Assembly (NCBI RefSeq): GCF_900090225.1
Contig: NZ_FMHY01000002.1
Location: 4,526,001-4,590,000, forward strand
DNA from: Micromonospora eburnea
GTDB taxonomy: Bacteria > Actinomycetota > Actinomycetes > Mycobacteriales > Micromonosporaceae
DNA length: 64,000 nucleotides
Direction: 5' to 3'
Numbering within the stretch: the stretch's first letter is position 1; each line of letters starts with the position of its first letter. This document shows positions 55,662 through 63,476 of the stretch, in pieces. The translations under genes were made by a program, and so were the position numbers. The notes under the pieces were generated by a model. The model had not been told where the DNA came from. It ran no database searches and worked only from the letters and a program-made list of their open reading frames with translations.

Positions 55662-56692
55662 CAGGCACGCTCCGGGGTACCGACGATCTTGATGAGGGCG
55701 CAGGCGAGGTTGATGCCGGGTCCGGTGCCGAGCATCAGCATGTGCTGACCCGGCCGTAGCTGACCGGTCTCCACCAGATGTTTCAGTGACAGGACGTGGT
55801 CGCTCGCCCCGCAGTGGCCGACGGTCCGGCCGTAGTCCCACGACGAGCGCGACATGGGCAGGCCGAGCGGCATCATGCAGCGCTGCTCGACGACCTCGCG
55901 GGAGTAGTTCATGAACGCGACCTTGTCGAGGTCGTCGAAGGTGAGGCCGCATTCGGCGACGGTGTCCGCCACCGTGGCGATCATGAGGTCCTGGGCCTTG
56001 GCGAGAGCGGCCATGCCGACGCTGCGCGCAACCACCTGCTGCTGGAACCGGCCGGCGAAGCTCAGCGACCGGCCGACGGTGGCGGTCGGCGGAAACAGCG
56101 GCTCGCCCCCGCGGTGCAGCTCCTCGGCCTCGGGTACGGTCACCGACGACACCGCGAGCAGCTCGGCGAAGCCGGGGTCCTTGGTCAGCACGACGGCCGT
56201 GCCGGCGTCGCCCGCGATGGTGCCCGGATTCATCCGCCAGCGGTCCATCATCGGGGTGCCGTAGTTGTCGGCGGCGACCAGCAGCGCGTGCCGGCGGTGC
56301 GGCTCGGCGCGCAGGTGGCTGACCGCGAGCATCATGGCGCTGAAGATGCCGTTGCAGCCCTGCCGGATCTCGACTGCGGGGACGGCGCCACCGACCAGAT
56401 GACGTTGCAGGTACGAGTGCGGCAGCCACCCGTCGGGTCCCTGGTGCCAGGTGCTCGCGTAGATCATCAGGTCGAAGTCGGTCGCCGGCTGGCCGAACTG
56501 CTTGACCGCCTGCTGCGCGGCCCGCAGTGCCATCTCCGGTGCCGGCAGGTCACCAGCGACGGCGGCACCGCCGAGCTGATGCAACTCCACGTCCTCCGCG
56601 GGATAGAGCCCCTCGGCAACCGCGTCCTGCACGGTCACCGTCGGCGGCAGGAAAGCGCCTATCCCGCCGATATAGAAATCCGGTGTGCGCAC
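55661..56692 (-). CDS. tiaF: KSIII-like acyltransferase (ChlB3/CerJ type)
   Basis: 343 residues from GTG 56692, chosen because GGAGG lies seven nt upstream; longer frames lack a ribosome site. Thiolase fold with nucleophile Cys113 in EIRQGCNGIFSAM. Where FabH has its His (PHQAN) this protein has Asn262 (AFMNYS), and where FabH has Asn it has His293 in VGHCGASD. This is the rearranged active site of KSIII homologues that transfer acyl groups instead of condensing. In chlorothricin-like systems such enzymes move the aromatic acid from the iterative PKS to its acceptor. Here the cargo should be homo-orsellinate and the final acceptor O4 of rhamnose. It is translationally coupled to tiaB and first in the operon. 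Confidence 0.9.
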   Translation of the reverse strand: MRTPDFYIGGIGAFLPPTVTVQDAVAEGLYPAEDVELHQLGGAAVAGDLPAPEMALRAAQQAVKQFGQPATDFDLMIYASTWHQGPDGWLPHSYLQRHLVGGAVPAVEIRQGCNGIFSAMMLAVSHLRAEPHRRHALLVAADNYGTPMMDRWRMNPGTIAGDAGTAVVLTKDPGFAELLAVSSVTVPEAEELHRGGEPLFPPTATVGRSLSFAGRFQQQVVARSVGMAALAKAQDLMIATVADTVAECGLTFDDLDKVAFMNYSREVVEQRCMMPLGLPMSRSSWDYGRTVGHCGASDHVLSLKHLVETGQLRPGQHMLMLGTGPGINLACALIKIVGTPERA

Positions 56693-56769
56693 GAATACGC
56701 CTCCTCGGTTCGAGACTGGAAAGCACTGCCGGGCAATGCGAATCGGCGGGGAATCACGCCACTGTACGG

Positions 56770-56805
56770 AACGTATGAGCCGGGCGAGTAACGCATCAAC
56801 CCCTA
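56770..56805 (-). promoter_or_regulatory. tiaF-tiaB operon promoter with TAGGGGTT box
   Basis: Minus-strand CTTAGGGGTT with TAGGGG at 56805-56800. A 24-bp spacer leads to -10 TACGTT at 56775-56770. It is back to back with the thioesterase promoter, the two boxes forming an inverted pair about 15 bp apart. Confidence 0.62.
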
Positions 56806-56820
56806 AGCAGGCGGTCCTTC

Positions 56821-56856
56821 TAGGGGTTTTCAGGCTCGGGGGCAAGCCGCTAGAAA
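56821..56856 (+). promoter_or_regulatory. Thioesterase promoter with TAGGGGTT box
   Basis: CTAGGGGTT with TAGGGG at 56821-56826. A 24-bp spacer leads to TAGAAA at 56851-56856 as -10. The start would lie about 33 nt before ATG 56896. Confidence 0.6.
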
Positions 56857-56895
56857 TGGCACGGTAAGCCGAGAGTCAAACAGAAAGCGTGGTCG

Positions 56896-57642
56896 ATGAC
56901 CGAGGAAGAAAGCCTCTGGATCCGCTGCTTCCATCAGTGCCCGCAGGCCGATGTACGGCTTGTCTGTCTCCCGCACGCCGGCGGGTCGGCGAGCTATTTC
57001 TTCCCGATGTCGCATGCGTTGACGCCGGCGGTCGAGGTGCTGTCGGTGCAGTACCCCGGCCGGCAGGACCGCCGGTTCGAGCCGTGCATCGAGGACCTGG
57101 GCGAGCTGGCCGACCGCGTCTTCGAGGCGGTACGGGGCCTGGCCGACCGTCCCCTGGCGCTGTTCGGACACAGCATGGGAGCCGCGCTGGCGTTCGAGGT
57201 CGCGGTGCGGCTGGAGACCAAGCTGGGCGTCAGCCCGCAGCACGTCATCGTCTCCGGCCGCCGGGCGCCGTCGGTGTTCCGCACCGAGCAGGTGCACCTG
57301 CGCGACGACGCCGGCATCATCGCGGAGCTACGCGACCTCAGCGGCACCTCGAACGACATGCTCGACGACACCGACATCCTGCGGATGATCCTGCCGGCCA
57401 TCCGGGCCGACTACCGGGCGATCGAGACGTACCGGGGACGGCCGGGTGCCACCGTTTCCGCCCCGATCACGGTGCTGACCGGCGACACCGACCCGCGGGT
57501 CACGCTCGCGGACGCGCACGAGTGGCGCTCGCACACCACCGGCGCCTCGGAGGTGCTGGTCTTCCCGGGCGGGCACTTCTATCTCAACGACTGCCGCAAC
57601 GACGTGAACGGCGTCGTGGCCCGCATCCTCACCGGCGCCTGA
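56896..57642 (+). CDS. Type II (editing) thioesterase
   Basis: 248 residues, ATG 56896; the upstream ribosome site is weak. Alpha/beta hydrolase with the oxyanion region LPHAGGSASYFF, nucleophile Ser93 in ALFGHSMGAALA, an Asp in TGDTDP and the catalytic His in FPGGHFYLN. This is the stand-alone type found next to modular PKSs; it removes wrong or stalled acyl groups from carrier proteins. It has its own TAGGGGTT promoter, divergent from tiaF-tiaB, so it may serve both the modular PKS and TiaB. It does not act as the macrolactonising TE, which should be fused to TiaA4 outside the window. Probably tiaE. Confidence 0.92.
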   Translation: MTEEESLWIRCFHQCPQADVRLVCLPHAGGSASYFFPMSHALTPAVEVLSVQYPGRQDRRFEPCIEDLGELADRVFEAVRGLADRPLALFGHSMGAALAFEVAVRLETKLGVSPQHVIVSGRRAPSVFRTEQVHLRDDAGIIAELRDLSGTSNDMLDDTDILRMILPAIRADYRAIETYRGRPGATVSAPITVLTGDTDPRVTLADAHEWRSHTTGASEVLVFPGGHFYLNDCRNDVNGVVARILTGA

Positions 57643-57661
57643 GCAGCCCGGGGGCCGGTCG

Positions 57662-57856
57662 CCGCTCAAGTTTGAGTCGACGGTCACCGCCGGCCAGGTG
57701 CGGGACATCGTGGAGCGGCTGGTTGCGGCCGGGCGGTGGCACGCCGGTGGCCCGGACATCCTGGTCGTGGCCGACGCCGGGTACGACGCGCCCCGGCTGG
57801 CGTTCCTCGTGCGTGACCTGCCCGTGCAAGTCCCGGCACGGATGCGCTCGGGTTGA
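57662..57856 (+). pseudogene. Remnant of a DDE transposase
   Basis: A 64-codon open stretch without a start, ending at TGA 57854. It reads PLKFESTVTAGQVRDIVERL and then DILVVADAGYDAPRLAFLV, which resembles the middle of IS701-like actinomycete transposases around the catalytic Asp (VVADAGYD). Nothing of the rest of the element or of terminal repeats is visible. It lies between the thioesterase and the E1-beta gene. Confidence 0.65.
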
Positions 57857-57864
57857 AGACCAGG

Positions 57865-58842
57865 TCAGTACCCGAGCGAGGCGTCGATGGCGTCCAGGAT
57901 CCGGTCGGCGTCCGGCAGGTATGCCTCCTCCGCCCGCGACGGCGGGTACGGGATGTTGTAGCCGCCCACCCGCAGCACCGGCGCCTCCATCTCGAAGAAG
58001 CAGTGCTCGGTCAGCAGCGCCGCGATCTCCGCGCCCAGGCCGAGCGTTGTGGGCGCCTCGTGCACCACGACGGCGCGGTGGGTCCGGCGTACCGACGCCA
58101 GCACCGCCGGCAGATCGAGCGGTGCCAGCGAGCGCAGGTCGAGGACCTCCACCGAGCGCCCCTCCTGCCCGGCGATCTGCGCGGCGATCAGGGCGGGGTG
58201 CACCATCGAACCGTAGGTGACGATCGTGAGATCGGTACCCGCGCGGACCACCCGCGCCGCGTGCAGCGCGGATCCGGCGGACGGCGGCGGGCCCTCCTCG
58301 ACCTCGCCCTTCTGCCAGTACCGGCACTTGGGCTCGTAGAAGATCACCGGGTCGTCGCTCGCCACCGCCTGCTGGATCATCGTGTAACCGTCGGACGGGG
58401 TGGCGCAGGTGACCACGCGCAGCCCGGCGGTGTGCACGAAATAGGTCTCGTTGGACTCGCTGTGATGTTCCACCGCGCCGATGCCGCCGCTGCCCGGGAT
58501 ACGGATCACCACGGGCAGGCTCAGCCGGCCGCCGGAGCGGGCCCGCATCTTGGCGAGCTGGCTGACGATCTGGTCGAACGCCGGGTAGACGAAGCCGTCG
58601 AACTGGATCTCGCAGACCGGCCGGTAGCCGCGTAACGCCAGGCCCACGGCCGTGCCCACGATGCCGGACTCGGCCAGCGGGGTGTCGATGACCCGGTCCC
58701 CGCCGAAGTCGTCGCGCAGGCCTGCGGTCACCCGGAAGACGCCGCCGAGCCGGCCCACGTCCTCACCCATCACCACGACCCGCGGATCGCGCGCCATCGC
58801 GGCCCGCAGGCCCCGGTTCAACGCCGCCGCCAGTGTGATCAT
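57865..58842 (-). CDS. 2-oxoisovalerate (branched-chain) dehydrogenase E1 beta subunit
   Basis: 325 residues, normal length. ATG 58842 overlaps the alpha-subunit stop by ATGA. The N-terminal pyrimidine-binding domain shows VVMGEDVGRLGGVFRVTAGL and RVIDTPLAESGIVGTAVGLAL; the C-terminal transketolase domain follows (about 190-325). With E1 alpha it decarboxylates the keto acid of valine using thiamine diphosphate. The expected product is isobutyryl-CoA, the donor for the isobutyryl ester on tiacumicin's 5-C-methyl-rhamnose. No E2 or E3 gene is in the window, so these parts must be supplied by the general complex. Confidence 0.93.
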   Translation of the reverse strand: MITLAAALNRGLRAAMARDPRVVVMGEDVGRLGGVFRVTAGLRDDFGGDRVIDTPLAESGIVGTAVGLALRGYRPVCEIQFDGFVYPAFDQIVSQLAKMRARSGGRLSLPVVIRIPGSGGIGAVEHHSESNETYFVHTAGLRVVTCATPSDGYTMIQQAVASDDPVIFYEPKCRYWQKGEVEEGPPPSAGSALHAARVVRAGTDLTIVTYGSMVHPALIAAQIAGQEGRSVEVLDLRSLAPLDLPAVLASVRRTHRAVVVHEAPTTLGLGAEIAALLTEHCFFEMEAPVLRVGGYNIPYPPSRAEEAYLPDADRILDAIDASLGY

Positions 58843-59909
58843 CGAGGGGTCACCGCGGGCCCGTCGGCGAACGAGGCCCGGTACGCGCTCATCCGCTCGC
58901 GTTCCTCGCGCAGCAGAGGCGGCTCGTCGGCGAAGGTGTGCCGGAACGTGTCCTCCAGCATCGGATCGGGCAGCGACAGGCAGGCCGCCCTGGTCTCCTC
59001 CGCCAGCTTCCGGGCGTCGCTGTCCAGCTCGTCGAAGTACTGCTCGTCGGCCCAGCCACGGTCCTTGAGCAGGATCGCCAGGCGGCTGATCGGGTCGCGT
59101 CCGCGCCACCGCTCCACCTCGCTCTCGGGCCGGTAGATCCGGGGGTCGTCGGAGGTGCTGTGCCCGGCGATGCGGTACGTATGCGCCTCGATCAGCGCCG
59201 GCCGGCCGCCCTCGCGGACGGCCTCGGCAGCCTTGGCGGTCACGGCGTACACGGCAAGCGCGTCATTGCCGTCGACGTGGTAGGCGTCCAGGCCGAAGCC
59301 GGCGGCGCGGCTGTGCAGCGGGGCGCCCATCTGCTGCGACGTGGCGGTGGAGATGGCCCACTGGTTGTTCTGGCAGAAGAAGACGATCGGTGCGCTGGTC
59401 ACCGCGGCCCAGTTCAGCGCCTCGTTCACGTCGCCCTGGCTGCTCGCACCGTCACCGAAGTAGGTCAGCACCACCTCCGGTGCCCCGTCCAGACGGACCC
59501 CGAGCGCGTAGCCGGTGGCGTGCAGGGTCTGCGCGCCGAGGACCAGGGTGTAGATGTGGAAGCGGTAGCGGGCCGGGTCCCACCCGCTGTGGGCCACCCC
59601 CCGCCACTGCGCCAGCAGCTCGGCCGGGCTGATCCCTCGGCAGAGCGCGGCGGCGTGCTCGCGGTAGCTGGGGAACACGTGGTCCACCGCGGTGAGCGCA
59701 CGGATGGAGCCCACCTGTGCTGCCTCCTGCCCGAGCGCCATGAGCCAGAGACCGAGCTCGCCCTGCCGTTGCAGGACCAGCGCCTCCTCGTCGAACCGGC
59801 GGGCGAGCACCATGTCGCGGTAAAGGTCCCGGCACAGCCCGGGGGTGACGTGCAGGGGCGCCCGCGGATCCGCGCTCAGTGTCCCCCCAGGGCTCAGCAG
59901 CTGAATCAT
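58839..59909 (-). CDS. 2-oxoisovalerate (branched-chain) dehydrogenase E1 alpha subunit
   Basis: 356 residues from ATG 59909, preceded by GGTGAGGCGAAC; the longer frame to 59945 has no better start. The thiamine diphosphate site is intact: YFGDGASSQGDVNEALNWAA followed by FFCQNNQWAIS (GDG to NN motif). The HSTSDDPRIYRP loop, site of kinase control in other E1 alphas, is present. First gene of a two-gene operon with E1 beta. Its promoter box lies about 280 nt upstream, leaving a GC-rich leader of about 245 nt. The function is precursor supply, as for E1 beta. Confidence 0.93.
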   Translation of the reverse strand: MIQLLSPGGTLSADPRAPLHVTPGLCRDLYRDMVLARRFDEEALVLQRQGELGLWLMALGQEAAQVGSIRALTAVDHVFPSYREHAAALCRGISPAELLAQWRGVAHSGWDPARYRFHIYTLVLGAQTLHATGYALGVRLDGAPEVVLTYFGDGASSQGDVNEALNWAAVTSAPIVFFCQNNQWAISTATSQQMGAPLHSRAAGFGLDAYHVDGNDALAVYAVTAKAAEAVREGGRPALIEAHTYRIAGHSTSDDPRIYRPESEVERWRGRDPISRLAILLKDRGWADEQYFDELDSDARKLAEETRAACLSLPDPMLEDTFRHTFADEPPLLREERERMSAYRASFADGPAVTPR

Positions 59910-60160
59910 GTTCGCCTCACCTTCGTGGGCCCGGGCCGCCGGCACGGCGGGCGATGCGGTATGCCGACCGCCCGGGGGAAGGCGGCCGGCATACCCCAGC
60001 CGCGGAACGGGGAGATCGTGGTCCCGGTCCCGCGGTGATGGCGGGCCGCCGGCGGTGACCGGCGGACGCCACCGGCGGCGGCCCGGCGGTCGGCCGGCAC
60101 CGGCCGGTTAGCCGGACAGGAAAGAACGGGAAATGCCACTGCACCGTTTCGCTGTTTCAG

Positions 60161-60195
60161 ATACTAGGTGGCCGCCCCAGGGGCGATAACCCCTA
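60161..60195 (-). promoter_or_regulatory. E1 alpha/beta operon promoter with TAGGGGTT box
   Basis: Minus-strand CTTAGGGGTT with TAGGGG at 60195-60190. The 23-bp spacer leads to -10 TAGTAT at 60166-60161, the best -10 of the set. As at tiaM, an ACTGGGG tract lies upstream (60210-60204). The long leader 59910-60154 contains several CCGGC/GCCGG hairpins and no gene. Confidence 0.68.
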
Positions 60196-60457
60196 AGAAT
60201 TCACCCCAGTCTTTATCAGCGTCGGCACTGATTGGTTCGTGCGAATCGCGAACCGGTCGTCACGCACCGGCGTACCCGCCAATTCCAGTGCATCCGCGTA
60301 CCGGACCAGGCAGGGCAGCACGATAGGCGCCTCCATTCCGGTGCCGAATGAGGTGGGATGGGTGTCGTGGCGCAGCACCTCCCCCACGTACGCCTCGGCG
60401 TGGCCGTCGTCGGCGCCCAGCCGGCTCGCCCTTCTCAAGGTGCTCGATCAACCGCAC
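60193..60457 (-). pseudogene. Unrecognised gene remnant with a frame change
   Basis: An open stretch ending at 60193 encodes ASRLGADDGHAEAYVGEV and on to PIVLPCLVRYADALELAG, which looks like real protein but has no ATG or ribosome site. A second frame upstream contributes RLIEHLEKGEPAG, suggesting a frameshift near 60425. I do not recognise the family. It overlaps the edge of the E1 promoter box. Confidence 0.35.
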
Positions 60458-60507
60458 GGCTCCAGAGCGGGTACGCGGTCGAGTCGAGCGCCGCGACCAG
60501 CGGCATG

Positions 60508-60612
60508 ACGAGCCTGAAGGCCGTGGCCGCCTGGCTGCGTCACTACAATCACCACCGGCCCCACACCACTACCGGCGGCAAGCCGCCCATCACCAGGGCG
60601 AGGATGAAGTGA
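60508..60612 (+). pseudogene. 3' remnant of an IS3/IS481-type integrase-core transposase
   Basis: The last 34 codons read TSLKAVAAWLRHYNHHRPHT and then GGKPPITR before TGA 60610. The YN.HRPH...GG.PP pattern is the typical C-terminus of rve-core transposases. The upstream part is missing. It directly abuts and slightly overlaps the start of the SDR gene. Confidence 0.75.
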
Positions 60613-61340
60613 ATCGGAAAGTCGCACTCGTCACCGGCGCCGGCCGGACCAATGGTCTCGGCCTCGCCACCGCCCGCGCGCTCGCCCAGCAGGGCTTCCA
60701 CGTCATCGTGACCGCGCGGACCGACGCCCAGGCGGAGGAGCAGGCGAGCGCGCTGCGCGCCGAGGGGCACAGAGCCGAGGGCTATCGGCTCGACCTTGCG
60801 GCGACCGACGAGTTCCCGGGCGTCGCCAAGCGCATTCAGGCAGACCACGGCCACCTCGACGTCCTCATCAACAACGCGAGCGTGTTCCCCGACATGAATA
60901 CGAGCACTGCACTCGACGCGCCGACCAACGACATCCGGGCCGCGTTCGACGTCAACGTCGTCGGTCCGTGGGCGCTCACCGTGGCGCTGCGCCCCCTGCT
61001 TGAGGCGGCACCTGCGGCGCGCGTCGTCAACATCTCGAGCGGCGCCTATCAGCAGATCACCTTCCTCGGGGAGCAGCCCGGCGACGTCGGAGCGCCGGCG
61101 TACTCGTTCACCAAGCACACGCTCAACTACCTCACCCTGATGCTCGCGGCGGCATTCCGCGACACGAAGGTGCTCGTCAACTCGGTGGACCCCGGTCGCG
61201 CCGACACGCACCCCGAGCTCGGAACCGACGAGGAGGACATGCCTCCTTCGGTGGCCGCCGGCTGGATCGCGAAGGCCGCGACGCTCCCCGAGAACGGGCC
61301 GAGCGGCGCGATCTTCCTCAACGGCCACCGCGTCGGCTGA
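60609..61340 (+). CDS. Short-chain dehydrogenase/reductase
   Basis: 243 residues from GTG 60609, with GAGGA four nt upstream. Classical SDR: NAD(P) motif ALVTGAGRTNGLG, structural NNAS, catalytic Ser in NISSGAY and Tyr-x3-Lys in YSFTKH, then NSVDPGRADTHPE. The substrate is unknown. It lies beyond the TAGGGG promoters and next to a transposase scrap, so I consider it outside the antibiotic cluster. It converges with the histidine kinase gene. Confidence 0.88.
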   Translation: MNRKVALVTGAGRTNGLGLATARALAQQGFHVIVTARTDAQAEEQASALRAEGHRAEGYRLDLAATDEFPGVAKRIQADHGHLDVLINNASVFPDMNTSTALDAPTNDIRAAFDVNVVGPWALTVALRPLLEAAPAARVVNISSGAYQQITFLGEQPGDVGAPAYSFTKHTLNYLTLMLAAAFRDTKVLVNSVDPGRADTHPELGTDEEDMPPSVAAGWIAKAATLPENGPSGAIFLNGHRVG

Positions 61341-61349
61341 CCCGTTGAG

Positions 61350-61373
61350 GCCGGCCTCGCGCGGACGGCCGGC
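61350..61373. terminator. Weak hairpin between convergent genes
   Basis: GCCGGCC and GGCCGGC arms with a 10-base loop, in the 42-bp gap between the SDR stop and the histidine kinase stop. Confidence 0.4.
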
Positions 61374-61382
61374 TCAGTTCCT

Positions 61383-62627
61383 TCACGACGGCGTGGCCGG
61401 CTTGCGGTCCGGTGGTTGATCGAAACCGCATTGGGCCGGGAAGGTGGCGATGACGTTCCACCCACCGCCGCTGAGCGGACCGTGGCGGAGGATGCCTCCG
61501 TATTCCTCGACATCCTCGGCCAGGCTGCGCAGCCCGTAGCCGGACAGGTCACCTGTGCGGGCCTCCGGTGAGCTCCGTTGCGGCCGTGGCCGTCGGCTTC
61601 TGGCCTGCGGTTCACTCAGCGCGGAGACCGAAATTCGCTCGGCGTCGCGATCTATCACGATGTCGAGCCGGGTGCCAGGGCCACTGTGCCGCAGAGCGTT
61701 GGTGGCCGCCTCCCCGATCAACCGGTGCGCCACGGTCAGCAGCGGCTCGGGCAGGTCGACGAGACCGGCTGGGGGGCCCGCCGGTACGTCCAACCCGGCG
61801 GCCCTGAGCTGGTCCAGCCGTTCGGTGAGGTTGTTCGCGGAGGCGGACGAGGCATGAGTGTCCAACGCGGTGACGACCTTGCGGATCTCGGTCAGGCCTC
61901 CCCTGCCGGCCGTCAGCACCCGGTTGGCCCGGTCCCGCTGAGCGGGCGTCAGTCCGCCGGTGACCAGCAGTGCCTCGGTCTGAACGACCATCACCGTGAT
62001 GGTGTGTGCGACGGTGTCGTGCAGCTGGCGCGCCAGCCGTTCCCGGGCCGCCGCCGCGGCCCGGTCCGCGGCGGCCGTTCGCCGCTCAAGACGCAGTCTG
62101 GTCCGCTCCTCGACCAGCGCGACCCGGTGCCGTAACAGGTTGCCGCGCTCGACGCCGGCAAGCCAGGCGACGGTGAACGCCACAACGGCGAGAAGCGCCC
62201 CTTCCACCGGGCCGCGGCGGGGCAGGCTGGCAACGGCCACCGCGGCCGTCGTCGTCCAGCACAAACCCCAACGGACCAGCGGCGAGGGGCGTTCGGCTGC
62301 GGTCGCGATCGCCAGCAACGCGGGCAGGTACCCGACGGTGCGTGACATGCCGACGAGTACGTGCGCCACGGTGCTCAGGCCGACGACCGCGAGTACCAGG
62401 CCAGGTGCCCGACGGCGTACCGCCAGGGGGAGGATCTGCAGGGCGGACAGCGACGCGGGGAGCAGGGCCGGTGCCGGCCCGTCGCCGGTGACCGCTGCTC
62501 CACTTGCCGAGGTCGCCACCCCGCTGAGCAGAAACAGCCCGGCGAGGAGCACCTGTAGCGTGAGGTCCACGACGACTTGCCAGCGGGCCCGTAGCCAGCC
62601 GAGCAGGCTGTGTCGTTGCAGTACCAC
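61383..62627 (-). CDS. NarL-type sensor histidine kinase (HisKA_3)
   Basis: 414 residues from GTG 62627, behind GGGAGGCGAGGCGAC. The first about 165 residues hold several hydrophobic membrane segments with little outside, so it is probably an intramembrane-sensing kinase. The dimerisation domain has the phosphorylated His203 in RERLARQLHDTVAHT. The ATPase domain shows IGEAATNALRHS (N box) and a GYGLRSLAEDVEEYGG region. It is divergent from its response regulator with 61 bp between starts. The signal is unknown; it probably belongs to the flanking chromosome rather than the antibiotic pathway. Confidence 0.9.
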   Translation of the reverse strand: MVLQRHSLLGWLRARWQVVVDLTLQVLLAGLFLLSGVATSASGAAVTGDGPAPALLPASLSALQILPLAVRRRAPGLVLAVVGLSTVAHVLVGMSRTVGYLPALLAIATAAERPSPLVRWGLCWTTTAAVAVASLPRRGPVEGALLAVVAFTVAWLAGVERGNLLRHRVALVEERTRLRLERRTAAADRAAAAARERLARQLHDTVAHTITVMVVQTEALLVTGGLTPAQRDRANRVLTAGRGGLTEIRKVVTALDTHASSASANNLTERLDQLRAAGLDVPAGPPAGLVDLPEPLLTVAHRLIGEAATNALRHSGPGTRLDIVIDRDAERISVSALSEPQARSRRPRPQRSSPEARTGDLSGYGLRSLAEDVEEYGGILRHGPLSGGGWNVIATFPAQCGFDQPPDRKPATPS

Positions 62628-62688
62628 GTCGCCTCGCCTCCCGATACCGCCGCGGCCACCGGTCCCGGCCCGTCAGTAGGATCACCCG

Positions 62689-63375
62689 GTGGTCCGGCTT
62701 GCCATCGTGGATGATCAGGCGCTGGTGCGGGAAGGGTTGTCTCTGATCCTTGACGCTCAGCCGGACATTGAGGTGGTCGCGGCGCTGGTCGACGGTCCGG
62801 CGCTGCTCGACTTTGTCGAGCGCCATCCGGCGAGCGTTGATGTCATCCTGCTGGATCTATACCTGCCGGGCGCCGACGGGGTACGCGTCCTGCGCTGGCT
62901 GCGCGAGCGGTTTCCAGACCTGGGCGCGCGAATACTGATGCTGACCACCATCGGTCGGGCCGAGGAGATCCGCCGCGCCCTCGTCGCCGGAGCGGACGGC
63001 TTCGTGCTGAAGGACGCGACCGGCGACGAGCTGGCCGCGGCCGTCCGGAGCGTCCGTAGTGGTGTGACAGCGCTCAGCTCATCCGCCGCCGACGCCCTCT
63101 GGCGGGAGCGCGATGAACAGGCGAGTACGGACGGTGCCGGCCCGGTCCCGGACCGGTACGACTCGGCAGCCAGCCGGGTCGCCACCCTGACGCCCCGCGA
63201 ACGGGAGATCCTGGACCTGCTCGGTCGCGGCCTGGCCAACCAGGACATCGCCCGTGATCTGCGACTCGCGGAACGCACGGTGAAGACGCACGTCAGCAAC
63301 GTGTTGGCGAAGCTACAGGTGACGAGCCGTACGCAGGCCGCACTGCTGATCCGCGACCTGTCGGACGGGCAGTGA
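62689..63375 (+). CDS. NarL/FixJ-family response regulator
   Basis: 228 residues from GTG 62689, with AGGA eight nt upstream. The receiver domain has acidic pair VDDQ, phospho-acceptor Asp56 in VILLDLYLPGADG, Thr in MLTTIG and Lys in FVLKDA. The C-terminal LuxR helix-turn-helix reads LTPREREILDLLGRGLANQD and then RTVKTHVSNVLAKL. It pairs with the divergent histidine kinase. No TAGGGG box lies in front of it. Confidence 0.93.
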   Translation: MVRLAIVDDQALVREGLSLILDAQPDIEVVAALVDGPALLDFVERHPASVDVILLDLYLPGADGVRVLRWLRERFPDLGARILMLTTIGRAEEIRRALVAGADGFVLKDATGDELAAAVRSVRSGVTALSSSAADALWRERDEQASTDGAGPVPDRYDSAASRVATLTPREREILDLLGRGLANQDIARDLRLAERTVKTHVSNVLAKLQVTSRTQAALLIRDLSDGQ

Positions 63376-63476
63376 CTCACCGTAGTCGTTGACAGCGAAT
63401 CGGCGGACTGGCCCGAAAGACACGGTCGGGCTACGTCCTTCGCCGGTTCCGCCATCGGGCCCGTGCCGCGACGCTG

